Program-made: the position numbers and the translations under genes | Shown: positions 8,707-20,776 of the stretch, piece by piece | How positions within the stretch are numbered: position 1 is the first letter of the stretch | How the letters are laid out: every line of letters begins with the position of its first letter | The notes under the pieces: model-generated | Told to the model about the DNA's origin: nothing | The model's database searches: none | Seen by the model: only the letters and a program-made list of their open reading frames with translations | Assembly (NCBI RefSeq): GCF_030269925.1 | Contig: NC_085110.1 | Coordinates: 806,001 to 870,000 of the forward strand | Length of the DNA: 64,000 nucleotides | Source of the DNA: Bombyx mori | Taxonomy: Eukaryota > Arthropoda > Insecta > Lepidoptera > Bombycidae | Direction of reading: 5' to 3'

Positions 8707-9721
8707 TTTAATTTTTTTATTTTTAGTTTTATTAATTTGTATTTATTTTAATTGAATAAAGTTGTTGTGGTGCAGAGAGTAAGAAGTCCCGCGCACTCAT
8801 ACCGAAGGATACGACTATGTCGTTGGTCGAATCCTGCCGGGAGATTCCTATTTTTATGAAGAAATATTTATTTAAATTATTTTTCCTAATTTCTTCTCTG
8901 ATAAAGGAAATAACGTTCAAGAATAGCAATGAAACCACCAAAAATTTTAATTTGCGTTACTATAGTAATACTATTCTATAATCAAGATAAGTTGCCGCAT
9001 TAACGATGGGTATATAAGGGCTATGATAACCGTTTAACATCAAGCAGGCCGTGAGCTCATTCAAATATAAAACAACATATTATTATAAAGCAACAAAAAT
9101 ATAAAAAAATAACATGTTTATCAAATTAATTAATTACATCACTATACGATCCATTTTTTATAAAATCATCACTTCCAGATAAAATTAGTAAATCTAAAGA
9201 ACAGAAATTCTTCGAACCATACCTATATATATTTAAAATATTCGTAAATTCGTACAGGATCGGCAATAAATTACGCTTGTTATTAATAGTGAAGTTTGAT
9301 TATAGTAACAAGAGTTCAAGCACCTACCAAACACTACACGTGTGTAAGTGTTTATGGTGAAACTAGTGTTAGTAATAATAAGTCATTAATTTAAGCAGCA
9401 AGAGCTGCTTTTAGAACCTTTTTTTTTAGCTTTTTATTTTTCTTAAAAGAAAATAAATTGAACAATAATTCTTTAGGGAAACTACAGACTCTGTTCGCTC
9501 CATTTGGATATTTATTTACAAGCGGAAGATTAGGTATTGTAATCACAATGGCAACGATTGAGACATCGAAATCTCAATAGTATTAAAATTACAGTTTGAT
9601 TGATCTTCCAAATTAGTCAATTTTAGCTGGCAGATTTAGTCGTGGCATTGCTGAAGCCTTATGATGGCATCAGGAACTCCGTAAAAAGGTGGCGAAGAAT
9701 TACTTTATAGTATTTTTCTTT

Positions 9722-9940
9722 TTTAAGCAATTTTTTACTCAGATGGGTGGACGAGCTCATGCCCTCCTGGTGTGAAATGTTTACTGGAGCCCATAGACAT
9801 CTACAACGTAAATGCCGCCACCCACCTTGAGTCGTGTAAGGCCTCACTTTTAACAGTACAACGGCTGCCCCACCCTTCAAACCGAAACGCATTACTGTTT
9901 CACGTGTGCAGGAATAGGCAGGGTGGACCTACGCCAATAA
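9722..9940 (-). mobile_element. Bm1 SINE, diverged
   Basis: Minus-strand copy with tggacgagctcatgccctcc and cccttcaaaccgaaacgc. It has small indels relative to other copies. Confidence 0.8.
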
Positions 9941-10199
9941 TTTAATGTTAATAAATTTGTATTATTACTGCCGGTGACGGGGCCTACGTTGTTGTGTTTT
10001 TAAGCAAATTCACCCATCCAGAGTAATAAAGAAATGTAATAATAATCCGGGAACCGCTTTGCCCAACCCTGGTTAAAGCTGTCCACCGTAATGATGTACT
10101 TAAATCGATTGTGAAGGATCGGCATTTATCGAAACCCTTCTCTTCTTGGAACGTGCCGCGGTCTTAGTTCACGATCCGAGAAAACAAAAAATCTACCCC

Positions 10200-10330
10200 C
10201 GACGCATAGTCGCATCGCTTGATACGAACAAAAGATGCAACTATGCCAGTGTTCAAATCCCGCAAACAGGTACCAATCTCTAATGAAATACTGAATACAT
10301 ACTCACGAATGACATCCACGTAGCGAAGGG
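10200..10330 (+). mobile_element. Bm1-like tRNA-derived head fragment
   Basis: Head-only fragment with the B-box-like gttcaaatcccgc and the downstream tacatactcacgaatgac block, matching the head of the copy at 35275. The SINE body is absent. Confidence 0.55.
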
Positions 10331-10439
10331 ATTTGTGTCAAAAAAATGCGTAATGGTAATAGGACGTTTCAGTAAACTTAAGTACCTACATGGGTTTCTG
10401 GACCACGAGAAGGTTTGGCAGCTCACGAGAGCATGTCAT

Positions 10440-10625
10440 TAATCCGGATTAAAATAGATAGGTTAATTTTATTAGAAGCCATCTCATCTTGTTTGATTTA
10501 ATTTCATCCCAATTGATTTAAAGTTTCAAATTAATCAACTTCATCTCATTTCGCTTCATGTCATTTTTCATATAAGAAAAAATAAGACTTGGCTTAAAGG
10601 TCTCGTTACCAGACCGTAAAATATT
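10440..10625 (-). repeat. Interspersed repeat D, left half only
   Basis: On the minus strand it carries taacgagacctttaagccaa and degenerate atgaaat/gatgagat runs, matching the left half of the copy at 15055-15500. The right half is missing. Confidence 0.6.
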
Positions 10626-10704
10626 CAGGAGGAATATATTAACTATAAGTTTAATCCATACGTTAAGTAGTTTGTAGATAAAATACAATATATACGCAGA
10701 ATAT

Positions 10705-10790
10705 TGGGCAAGATGGAAGTGAGAGGCCCAGGATTGGGATCCTAGGGAGCGGCCTTCGTCCAACAGTGGACTAAAGTAGTTTGTCAAAGA
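10705..10790 (+). mobile_element. RTE-like LINE 3' end remnant
   Basis: The segment gcggccttcgtccaacagtg is typical of the final part of lepidopteran RTE-clade LINEs, where a short C-terminal peptide precedes the 3' end. Too short for closer assignment. Confidence 0.35.
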
Positions 10791-10889
10791 GATAAAACAG
10801 TAATTTGGTTTATTTATTGGTAAATTTAACAGGGTAGTGCAACAAATATACGACAGACTTTGATGTAGGCGGAATAGTGCTAGAATAGG

Positions 10890-11370
10890 CGGAGTGCTCT
10901 GAGGAATTGTTCGAGATGATACCGGCATCTCGTTTTTACCATCGCACCGCCCGCCACCGGAGTAGAGTTCATACATACTACCTGGAGCCACTGCGGTCAT
11001 CCACAGTGCGTTTCCAGAGGTCTTTTTTGCCACGTACCATCCGGCTATTGAATGAGCTCCCCTCCACGGTGTTTCCCGAGCGCTATGACACATGTTGTCA
11101 CATGCATCAGGCCATAAATTAAATAGTTTAAATTTATTTTCAATGTTAGATGTTTGTGATGTGGCAGTACTTATGTAAATAAATAAATAAATAACAAAAT
11201 AAATAAATAAATGACATGTCCTTCTTCAAACGAGGCTTGTGGAGAGTATTAAGCGGTAGGCAGCGGCTTGGCTCTGCCCCTGGCATTGCTGAAGTCCTTG
11301 GGCGACGGTAACCACTCACTATCAGGTGGGCCGTATGCTCGTCTGCCTACAAGGGCAATAAAAAAAAAAG
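10890..11370 (+). mobile_element. LINE family B 3' end, interrupted
   Basis: Encodes part of the conserved C-terminus (FEMIPASRFYHRTARHRSRV; then RFQRSFLPRTIRL) and continues into the 3' UTR with cggtaggcagcggcttggct and the terminal gccgtatgctcgtctgccta followed by poly(A). The coding part is cut at 11091 by a 120-bp insertion. It is a 5'-truncated, dead copy. Confidence 0.8.
11091..11210 (+). mobile_element. Short LINE tail inserted in a LINE
   Basis: The insert ends in (AAAT)n repeats and is flanked by ATGACA at 11085-11090 and 11211-11216. The uninterrupted sequence ctatgacatg is present in the copy at 13112-13462. Confidence 0.7.
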
Positions 11371-11689
11371 CTATTATCGAATCCTCATTTTCATTATCAA
11401 ACTGATTATGGGTCCCTCAGGCCATAGCTATTTTTAAAGATTCAACTCAAGGATCCCGTGGTCCAAACTGTTGTAATCGCTGCGCCACGTGCTCTTCACA
11501 CAAAAAACACAACCCAAAGTTGAAGTTAGTGTTTTTGTGAATGACTTGTCGAAACGCATTGTCTGTTTTGTCGAAGGGTTTTTCGTTAAATTGATTCTAA
11601 GAAGGGTTGTAAAGATGAGCGAGATTGTTTTGACTATCTCGAATTGAGTTTAATTGACTTCAAGGGCAGTTTATAGTTTAAATATAACT

Positions 11690-12108
11690 AGAGGTCCCGC
11701 AGTAGTCGAAATTCGACTATAATTAATTGGAATTGTAAGTTTGTACACTATTATGATTGTATTTTATACTTCTATAATCACAAACGCCAAGACTACACTA
11801 TAAAAAATATTAATAAAGACAAACAATATTTAATGTATTCTCAATTTGACAACAGACGTGAATAACAAAAGTTTGACAATAAATAGTATGCATGCATGTG
11901 TGCGTCAAATACATGGTATGTAGTGTGTGTAATGTTTTCTTTATTGATTTAATGTATCTTTTATGCATTATTTAAAAAAAAATATTAGCATTGTGCACTT
12001 CTTCCCTATATTCTCTATAATTGTGGAAAATTTCATACTCCTCCGTCCGCGCAATTTTCGTAAAAAGGGATACAAAGTTTTTGCTTCACCTATTAATATA
12101 TAGATAAC
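11690..12108 (+). repeat. Interspersed repeat S, plus-strand copy
   Basis: About 420 bp. It starts near aggtcccgcagtagtcgaaa and ends at the block containing caaagtttttgcttcacct. A diverged copy in the opposite orientation is at 45178-45625, and both lie in laminin intron 1. The type is unresolved; the ends resemble 3' ends of lepidopteran RTE-related repeats. Confidence 0.65.
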
Positions 12109-12261
12109 GTCAATGTTTAATACCGTGACACACTAGTTCAACACTCCACGCAATCGATAATAATTTAATGAAGTATAAAATGTACTATACAGCTCTAAAA
12201 AACTACCACTAAAACGCTGTAGTGTACTATTTTAAAGTACAATAAACCATTTTTTTTAAAT

Positions 12262-12425
12262 TAGGATTGTAAGATTACTGGTGGCCCGAAGGCCTTTCCA
12301 GTTTCACCAGGACAGGTGGGCAAGCAAAGGCTCAGCCAAGAGGGGTGGGATTCTCTAACAACTGCCCGAGCGCCTCCGAAGGAGACCTAACAACTCAAGA
12401 GCAATTGCTTCGTGAATGAAGAAAG
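12262..12425 (-). mobile_element. LINE family A2 3' UTR fragment
   Basis: Shares ctttccagtttcacca, the aggggtggg block and cctaacaactca with the longer copy at 34474-34930, which includes coding sequence. Minus strand by that comparison. Confidence 0.6.
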
Positions 12426-12499
12426 CATTACTACAATCCAGTAGTATAGTGCAGTACCTTAGAAATACATATCCTATAGACATAGGAGTTGTCGTGGAT

Positions 12500-12587
12500 A
12501 ATAAGACATCCGGTGTACTCGTATTGAGCCATGCGACTGTGCCGATATCCAAATCACGCTGACAGATACTAATTGTTCTAATTCGAT
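12500..12587 (+). mobile_element. Bm1-like head fragment
   Basis: Plus-strand tRNA-derived head (aagacatccggtgtactc ... cgctgacagatactaat) directly abutting a minus-strand Bm1 body at 12588. Confidence 0.5.
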
Positions 12588-12807
12588 ACGAGCTCACAGC
12601 CCACCTGGTGTTAAGTGGTTACTGGAGCCCATAGACATCTACAACGTAAATGCGCCACTCACCTTGAGATGTAAGTTCTAAGGTCTCAGTATAGTTACAA
12701 CGGCTGCCCCACCCTTCAAACCGAAACGCACTACTGCTTCATGGCAGAAATAAGCAGGGTGGCTGTACCTACCCGTGCGGACTCAGAAAAGGTCCTAACA
12801 CCAGTAA
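12588..12807 (-). mobile_element. Bm1 SINE body
   Basis: Minus-strand Bm1 body with all diagnostic blocks from cgagctcacagcccacctgg to taacaccagta. The A-rich end is missing at the junction with the head fragment. Confidence 0.85.
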
Positions 12808-13111
12808 GAAAAACGGTATGTTACCGCAAACCATGCGACCAACCGGGCGTCTTGCCCGTTAGATCACGAGCTCTCGTCTCATTTACAAAAAAAAACTACC
12901 AAATCCAAGAATTGATTTCCGAACCACGTTCGTTGACATAGTCCGGCCGTCCATTACACAAAGCATCAAATTACTGTCAATATACTTGACTCGCGGCTGT
13001 CTGTCACTGACACCCGAGTGTCTCAACACTAGGGTGCCTGCGCTTTGGCGTCACGCTGGAACAATTTATAAATATGTCGGGTTACGACTCAGACATCAGG
13101 AATGTAACCGA

Positions 13112-13462
13112 GGTGCTCTGAGGAATTGTTCGAGATGATACCGGCATCTCGTTTTTACCATCGCACCGCCCGCCACCGGAGTAGAGTTCATCCATACTAC
13201 CTGGAGCCACTACGGTCATCCACAGTGCGTTTCCAGAGGTCTTTTTTGCCACGTACCATCCGGCTATGGACTGAGCTCCCCTCCACGGTGTTTCCCGAGC
13301 GCTATGACATGTTCTTCTTTAAACGAGGCTTGTAGAGAGTATTAAGCGGTAGGCAGCGGCTTGGCTCTGCCCCTGGCATTGCTGAAGTCCATGGGCGACG
13401 GTAACCACTCACCATCAGGTGGGCCGTATGCTTGTCTGCCTACAAGGACTATAAAAAAAAAA
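13112..13462 (+). mobile_element. LINE family B 3' end
   Basis: Open frame 13126-13335 encodes the family C-terminus (FEMIPASRFYHRTARHRSRV, LPSTVFPERYDM). The 3' UTR and poly(A) follow. This copy shows the uninterrupted target of the 11091 insertion. 5'-truncated. Confidence 0.85.
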
Positions 13463-13792
13463 GGTATAACATACAGGAATTTGTTACTATTAAATAATCA
13501 CCGATCGTAACCTAGTAATTTAAATAAAGTATAAAAATAGAAGTTGAACTAATTAGATGATAATCGTTAATGATAAGGACATCAAGGTCAATTTTGTAGA
13601 CGGCTAATGGCAATGTAGGCGGTCACATAGCGCATTACTATCTGTCACGGGCAGAGTTCCGTGCACCCACCGCACTAGGGACGGTACTAATCGTCAAAGA
13701 CAACGTTCCAAGTCTAATGTTTGTGCAGTACTGACTGTCGAAGGACAATGGTCCGTACACCAAGACGCATCCGCTCAAATGCGTGCAGAGCT
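13463..13792. other. Intron sequence, nothing recognised
   Basis: No repeat match or exon was seen. The stretch at about 13620-13790 is GC-richer than its surroundings but has no long frame. Confidence 0.35.
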
Positions 13793-14035
13793 TTTTTTTT
13801 CCTATTTAAGCTGATGGTCTTGAGATACCATTTCAGTCTAGTCTTAACAGGTAGGTGAGCTCATGGGTCTCAAGCCTGACGTCGCTGCTAACACTAACCA
13901 CCAGAATCAACCACCGGATCGGAAACGCAACCATTGAGAAGATTCGGCGAGAAACTCAGTGGGCTGTGTCTGTGGGTTAATTTACTCGTCGAGCCCTTCG
14001 TCGCAAGCGACGGGTTCGACGAGGATGATTACGGG
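13793..14035 (-). mobile_element. LINE family A 3' end
   Basis: Minus-strand 3' UTR with gtaggtgagctcatgggtct, ccaccggatcggaaacgc and ttaatttactcgtcgagccc. The T-rich run at 13793 is its poly(A). Confidence 0.8.
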
Positions 14036-15054
14036 ATGCAAAGCACTCCGCGCAATGGCTTATAAAGAACGAATCCCCATCCGGCGATTCGCCGTCTTAA
14101 CTGTCAAAACGTTTGTGTCTCATCTATATGCCACTAGCTCCATCTAAAAGCAGTTTTCTCACACTTGCCAGCACGCTATATATGACTACCCGTCAAATAT
14201 GCTGTTTTGCTTTCGAAAAATTCGCTGTGCCGATCCCACCTAGTAAGGTGGATTTGGTAGTTTTTTTTAGTCTTGGATAAGGTGGAGACAAAGAAGAAGA
14301 AAAGTATGCAAGTGTGGGTAGTTGCTTATAAAATAACAGGTCATAATAGCTCGTGACGTCACCATCTTTAAGATTCGGACATGCAAGAGAAAGTGCAAGT
14401 ACAAATACCCCAATTTTGATACTGTTTTCGAAAGTTTTCTTTATTTAAATATATTCATTCTGTACACATTGCTATGCGTAATCAAACATGATATATTTCA
14501 GTAAATTACGAGACGCCAAAAAAAAGCCTTTAAATATTAATCTAAGTAATACTTGTTTACAGAGCTACATTGGACTTTGCCTTTGGCTTTTGTAACAGAA
14601 ATTGCTGAGTGTCGACCACCCAGCAGACGTTCTGAAGAGGGTCCCGCGTGTAGTACATTTTCATCTTTTACTAGATTCAACTGTAGTGTTTGCTATGTAT
14701 AAGCTAGAGTAATTTTAAATATGCTGTCGATAAAAGTGTGGTTACCGTAATGCTGAAGCAATGAGTAATTCTACGAGCCGCGGAACTGTGAATTTGATCG
14801 GGCGTTCAATGAAACGTCTAGTTTTCAACCTTAATGCTTCAATTAGACGTTTCTTGTTCAGTTTTTTTTTTTTCTATTGAAGTAATTCTTCGGAATAAAT
14901 CTTCTATGCTGTCACAGATTGTGGAGCTTTGAGGATTGGCATATTTTAGCAATACACGTCACATGTTTGTTCTGATTCTCGCTACTTTCAAAATATCCCT
15001 CGAATTTCAGTAAATAAAGTATTTTAAGCGCTATAAAAGAGCGTCTTTTATTAG
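14036..15054. other. Intron sequence, nothing recognised
   Basis: AT-rich laminin intron 1 sequence. No family match beyond short fragments and no credible exon. Confidence 0.35.
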
Positions 15055-15500
15055 GGTACAAATTAACATGTTTTCTTTTAAGTTATTTTATGACCCGGTA
15101 ATTAAGACCTTTAGGTCAAGTCTTATTTTAATTTTAATCAAAACTACACTATGTCTTTGTTATATGTATATGAAATATGATAATATCCAATGAAATGAAT
15201 TGAAGTTGATTAATATGAAACATGGCATGAAATGTAATGAGATGAGATGAGATGATATTGTGGGATGAAATATAATCTCAGTAAAATGGTGGTTATTTAC
15301 GGAGACTTTTCAGTGGACTTTTTGGAGGATCTTGAGAAGTTACGTCCAGCGGCTTTGTTTTATTTTTCCACATTTTTGCACTTTCGTAGATACTAAGCCA
15401 TTAATAAGCCGTTATTACACATTTAAACCTGAAGAAACGCCAAATAGACAAAATATAACATATCACACAACTTCACTCCTCGCGTTCCCGCCAAAAACTT
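15055..15500 (+). repeat. Interspersed repeat D, uninterrupted copy
   Basis: Left block tgacccggtaattaagacct, middle runs of atgagatgagatgatatt, then ataatctcagtaaaatggtgg and cagtggactttttggaggat. It provides the empty site for the Helentron-like insertion at 4542-5192. No open frame longer than background. Confidence 0.75.
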
Positions 15501-15957
15501 AAATATATGTGTCGCATTCGGTCATGGGTAAAATATACAGAGTCTACGTGGTTTAGAATAATATCAAAGTAAGCAAGCACACTACACTTTGCACCATTTA
15601 TTGAGTTGATCGATGTGTGTCGTGATCAATTGTAAAACTCTAAATACCAGGAACATTACGTTTTCGCCGGGATAATTGAGCCCACAATTAGCCCCGAGCG
15701 TGATAATAAAGTCGCCACTTCTAAATATATTTATTTATATTTAGTTTTATTCGTTCTTATACATACGATCTTCATGGTCTTAATTTTTAATTATAATTTT
15801 ATTGGGATGAAGTTAAAATGTTAACATGTCGCAGAAGTTTGAAAACACCACCTGCAATTGATTAATTCAGTAGTGGAAGATGCCATGCTTCGCGGAAGGA
15901 GGGGAAATATTATAGTTAATGAAGCGGATATGTTTTACGGACATAAGCCCATAGACA

Positions 15958-16140
15958 CAATCCAATGAGCTTCACGCCGGATCTTCTTAGTGGGTCGCGA
16001 TTTCGACCCGGTGGTAGATTCTGCGAAGCGCTGCTCTTGGTAAGCGTTAGCAAATTCTCTCAGGTTGAACCCGTGAGCTTGCCTATCTATCCGCGAGAAG
16101 CTGAAATATCTCCTTGGGCTACTAGTTATTAAGTAGGGAA
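15958..16140 (+). mobile_element. LINE family A 3' end
   Basis: Plus-strand 3' UTR: cgccggatcttcttagtggg, ggtggtagattctgcgaagc and ctctcaggttgaacccgtg, ending near agtagggaaaataagg. Confidence 0.75.
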
Positions 16141-16644
16141 AATAAGGAAGGACAAACAAGGAGGTGAAAGGAAATGCGATGCTTTGATTACGTCAAGTAT
16201 GATAGTAAGTCAGTCGTTCTGCATGTCAGAATCAAATGGTGTGAAAACAAGACAAATTGGGCCGAATTCAGAAAATTGAATCCTATCTATGTTAATATGT
16301 ACATCTCAAATCTGCTCTATGGATTTCTATCTTTCCTATTTTGGTACTAAGCGTCATCATTGGGTACGGGTCGTCAAGTTTCTCATTAACAAACTGGTAC
16401 TTAGTAAAAGGGCTTGCGAAGATCCGTTACAACACTTACCTGCTGTGTCTTTTAAGTACTGTAATTCACTTTGAATATAATCCTGAGTACACTCGAGAAG
16501 GTTCTGTGTTGATTAAGTTTTGAGTGGAAACAAATACCTTTAGATGGCTTGTTTTACAGTAAGTACCCGGTATTGAAATATATAAGGGCTATCCCAAATT
16601 TCAGATCTTCACCTTATTGAAAGGTAGATGAGCTATATTGATAT

Positions 16645-16912
16645 AACGGCCGTCTGGTGTAGTGGTAAGTGACATGGTCACTACACAAGGGGGTCGCGGG
16701 TTCGAATCCCGCCAAGGGAGATATTTGTATGATAAATATAGAAATGTCTTTTCCAGGGTTATGGATGTTTATTAAATGTATGTATGTGTATAATAAAAAC
16801 CTTACATTTATTTCCGTTATCTGGTACCTGTAACACAAGTTCTTTACGAACTTAGTACGGGACCCGTTAATGTGGCGTGATTGTTAGTAAATATTTATAT
16901 TTATATATTTAT
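16645..16912 (+). mobile_element. tRNA-headed SINE-like unit, uninterrupted copy
   Basis: An A box (tggtgtagtgg, 16655-16665) and B box (ggttcgaatcc, 16699-16709) form an RNA polymerase III promoter. The body follows: ccagggttatggatgttt and ttccgttatctggtacctgt, ending near a TTTAT-rich stretch. The 5' and 3' ends of the head cannot pair as an acceptor stem, so it is not a working tRNA. It matches the split copy at 595-1790. Confidence 0.75.
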
Positions 16913-18064
16913 TGATTAAGGATTCAAATAGTGTTATAGTATAATACTACCAGTGTTATTCGATATAAAAGTTAGAGACACGAGTTTGAGAATAATTAAC
17001 AAAAATAATAAAGGAGATTTGTAAGATAATGAGTGTGAGTAACAAATCTTACCAGCGGATGGAAAGACGATAGAGATCAAAATTTTATTGTTTTTATTAC
17101 GTTCTTTGTAAAGTCTAGTTAATGGCAATCAACGCGATCACCGTAACTTCCAAAATATTTGATAAAAACCTAGGTATATAAGGATTATATAAATCACACC
17201 TCCCATATCAAAGTCTGTCCTCATCCGGGTGAACAGCCGCGTGTAACCTTAACCATCGGACCGGAAACCAGACGGTTCGGGCGACGGAAAACCGAAACCC
17301 ATCTGAGTTACGATTTCCTTTCGGTTTCGCTCAATGGGCCGCTAACTGTAAGAATAAATAGTAACGCTTTGGACAGTCACCCATTTTATATATAGATCAC
17401 GAGACCCGTCGAAGCTAACTAGACGCAAGTCCCTGTTGACTACAAACGATATTCAGCTGTCTTCCTACGACGTTAAGTAACAAATTATCTTGAGTCTTAA
17501 AATTTGAGTCATCGTTCGCTTACCCTGGCTGGGTTAGAAAATAAATTTGTCTTTTTTTTTGTTTTTCTTTATCGCATTTGTTTCACTATAAACGTGATTA
17601 ATTTTATGATGAATCAGTTTTAAGAGTGATTTGTTTTGTTATCTTTTTTTTTGGCAAGACAGCAATGACGATCTGTGTGACTGATAATGAATACTGGAAG
17701 GGGAAAGTTAGCACTGAAAGTAACGGGCTAAAAACTATAAAGTTACTATTTAATTTGGATCTCGTGTTAGGATCACTAAGGACAGAAATGGTCGTTATGT
17801 ATATAGATCTAGGTAGATTAACAAACTCACGGCATATCTGATGTAAAGTGTTTGTCGGAGCCTCTGAACGACAGAACGTCAGAAACTTATTAGAAGACTG
17901 CTTCAGTATAGAGTTCAACAGATACCTAATCGCGTCCACTCTCTAAATGCTCTGCTACCAGTACCGGTATGTTAAGGTTTGTGGGCCGGCGTCCTATCAA
18001 GATGCTGTACGCTCGGCTCGCAGACTAGCTACTCTGTGATCGCCTTATTGGCATAGTGATTAGC
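16913..18064. other. Intron sequence, nothing recognised
   Basis: No exon was identified. A GC-richer patch at about 17215-17400 (ccgggtgaacagccgcgtg) has no recognisable coding content. Confidence 0.35.
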
Positions 18065-18283
18065 AGCCTCTGACAATTAGCCTCTGCGTATTTCTACCGT
18101 GAAGCAGTAATGCGTTTCGGTTTAAAGGGTGGGGTAGCCGTTGTAACTATACTTGATACCTTAGAACTTATATGTCAATGTGGGTGGCGCATTTACGTCG
18201 TATATGTTTATGGGCTCCAGTAACCACTTAACCCCTAGGTGGGCTGTGAGCTCGTCCACCCGTCTAAGCAATAAAAAAAGAGG
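18065..18283 (+). mobile_element. Bm1 SINE body
   Basis: Plus-strand body from gaagcagtaatgcgtttcgg to the ctaagcaataaaaaaag tail. Head absent. Confidence 0.85.
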
Positions 18284-18885
18284 TCGGATCGAAGCTAGGT
18301 AACCAGTAACAGTCAGTATCTTAAGTAAACATTATTGGCTCATATGATAAAAATCTTACTTCAGGCCGTTGGTACTCTTGTACCAGATTTATGATTTTCA
18401 ACCTTGTTGGTAGACGAACTCACGACCCATCCTGTGTTAAGTCGTCGCTGGAGTCCATGGGCATTAAGCGTGTGATTGCCACCAGTCACATTAAGTCATG
18501 ATGCCAAATCCTCTATTGTACTATTTATCATCTGACCCAGCCTCTACCCAACTGGGAGGCAAGCGAGCTTCGCCGCAGAAGTGCCCACATTCAAACATTT
18601 CGAATAATCTTAAATATGTGCTTAGTGCATAGCGTACGTGTGTTTCTTAATATCCAGTTTTGTGTAATTGTGCCGGATGTAATCGTTTTAGATAAGCTCG
18701 CGAACATGGAGCTTAAGTGTGGACTTTACCGAAACACCGTAACTTTAACGTGCGCTATATTTACACGGTGTGAACCTTACAATTGGCTTAGCAAACAGCG
18801 AGTAGTAGTTCGTATATTGGTTAACTTAAGGGAATTCAAAATACAGACGATTTGATGAAGATTGCGGCGATAGGCTGGATGCAGA

Positions 18886-19064
18886 AAGTGCAGTAATGCG
18901 TTTCGGTTTGAAGGGTGGGGCAGCCGTTGTAACTATACTGAGATCTTAGAACTTATATCTCAAGGTGGGTGGCGCATTTACGTTGTAGATGTCTATGGGC
19001 TCCAGTAACTACTTAACATCAGGTGGGCTGTGAGCTCGTCCCTCATCTAAGTAATAAAAAAAGG
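18886..19064 (+). mobile_element. Bm1 SINE body
   Basis: Plus-strand 3' half, starting at cagtaatgcgtttcggtttg and ending in ctaagtaataaaaaaagg. A degraded minus-strand Bm1 piece lies just upstream at about 18410-18480. Confidence 0.85.
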
Positions 19065-19687
19065 CAATTCCCAATATTAAGCTTTTATTGTCTGATGATG
19101 ATGTGGACAGAGATTCTCAGGGTCTAAATTAAGTGATTACCAGAGTACTTAGATATTACGTAAAAGCCACCACTAGTTAAAACACCATGATGTTCCTTCA
19201 TCGTTGTAGTCGTCCATGTATCGTAGACACGTATTTGTTATAACAATACCATCTAGCTGACCTCAGTATTTTAATCCTGGCATTTATCACTCGATTTTTC
19301 CCTACCTAACTTCCAGTAGTGTCGAAGGACCATTCTGCCTACGCTCTCTTTGGTGGGCGAGCTCACGGGGTTCAGAGGCTACTAATATCTGCCCTAGAAG
19401 GATCAGTTCTTCGTTGAATCAATACGTTGTTCAAGATTATGACATTTATTAGCTTTTGAATACGTTCAACACAAGACGACGTCCAACGTAAGCTTAAAAA
19501 AACGTGCTCTCCCTTGAAATGCCACACGTCGATCACTGATGCCGGCCGGTCAATGTTGACTTACGCACAAAAGAACTGAGCGCAACCCGTTCTGGTTACA
19601 TATCGCATACCGGAGCTGAACTAGACAAACAGGCCTAAACCACGAGATAAGACGATTCTACAATTATTATTATTTTATAAACTACTA

Positions 19688-19988
19688 CCTGACCCGGCAG
19701 ACTTCGTAGTGCCTCAATCGATAAACAAAAGACCTAACTTTTGTATAATATAAAACGAACCTAAAACAAACAAAAGGAATCCGTCCGACGGGGGACACAT
19801 CGAAGGAAAAACAAAATGGATATTTTTATTGAATTCCGAGCATTTTCAAATAAATTATTTACCTTTTAAGCCTTCTCTGGACTTTCACAAATAATTCAAG
19901 ACCAAAATTAGCCAAATCGGTCCAGCCCTTCTCGAGTTTTAGCGAGACTAACGAACAGCAATTTATTTTTATATAATATATAGATAGA
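19688..19988 (+). repeat. Interspersed repeat R
   Basis: Starts at ctgacccggcagacttcgta and ends at gcaatttatttttatataatatagat. A second copy is at 62978-63258. Repeats with these ends are common in lepidopteran introns and probably derive from an RTE-type LINE or its SINE; I cannot be more exact. Confidence 0.7.
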
Positions 19989-20019
19989 TTTAGTTTGGGT
20001 CGCTGAAGCGTTTATTGAT

Positions 20020-20291
20020 GTTAGGGGTAATGGCACGACCGAGAGGAGTGGTGGTCGTGGCGACGACGACCGCCGGTCCGACGTCCCGAGGGGGAGGGTG
20101 ATAGGAGAGATGTTCTCCGCACGAAACGTTTCACTTTCCCCCCTTTGCTTTTTCATGAGTTCTGCCTCTTGCAAGGTTCGGGCGTGGGTTGTTGATCGAC
20201 AGGAGGTTTTAGTCAGTTCGACTCCAACATGTCCCGCCCTCCATCTCTAGGGGAGGGCGGAAGTCCGGCGATTTCCCCCTGATAAAAAAAA
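20020..20291 (+). mobile_element. LINE 3' UTR of another family
   Basis: GC-rich segment ending in ggcgatttccccctgataaaaaaaa. The polarity and A-run indicate a 5'-truncated retrotransposon insertion. No coding frame remains and I see no second copy in the window. Confidence 0.45.
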
Positions 20292-20464
20292 GGTGTAATG
20301 TCAACCCCTAAGCCTGCATCCTCCCTTGTTCTGTCACGCACGAAGCAGTTGTGTGTGCCCATTTGGAGAATGAGGCAGACGTTGTACATTAAAATTGAGG
20401 GTTTGACCTCACTATTCGATGGGGTAGATGCTAATCAATTTGTGATACTAATAAAAAAAAAAAA

Positions 20465-20776
20465 TGTGTGCGTGTACTAGTGTACACACGTAAGAAGTGA
20501 AACTTGTTTATGGCCTTATTTTTCGAAAAATGATCTACATGCAACTTTCTAGAAATTGGTTAAATAAAGTTAAATTAGATAAAGTTTAAACAAAAGGATT
20601 TTATTATCATAGACATGAATACAAAAAAGTTAAATTAGATAAAGTTTAAACAAAAGGATTTTATTATCATAGACATGAATACAAAACAGATGGCGCGTAA
20701 CGGAAAAAAGTGACGCGTAACCGAAAAATGTGACGGTAAATTTTTTTCCAACGCCGATAAGGAAGTTTCACTTCAA
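20465..20776 (-). mobile_element. Non-autonomous Helentron-like element
   Basis: Has the same termini, inverted repeats and hairpin as 4542-5192, including gtgacgcgtaaccgaaaaat, but the endonuclease part is deleted between tacaaa and atggcgcgtaac. It contains a perfect 60-bp tandem duplication (20566-20625 and 20626-20685) absent from the longer copy. A flanking T lies on both sides. Confidence 0.7.

Noticed and set aside
16645..16720. A tRNA gene
   Set aside because: A and B boxes are good, but the ends cannot form an acceptor stem, and the same head recurs with the same body at 595-1790, so it is a SINE-like unit.
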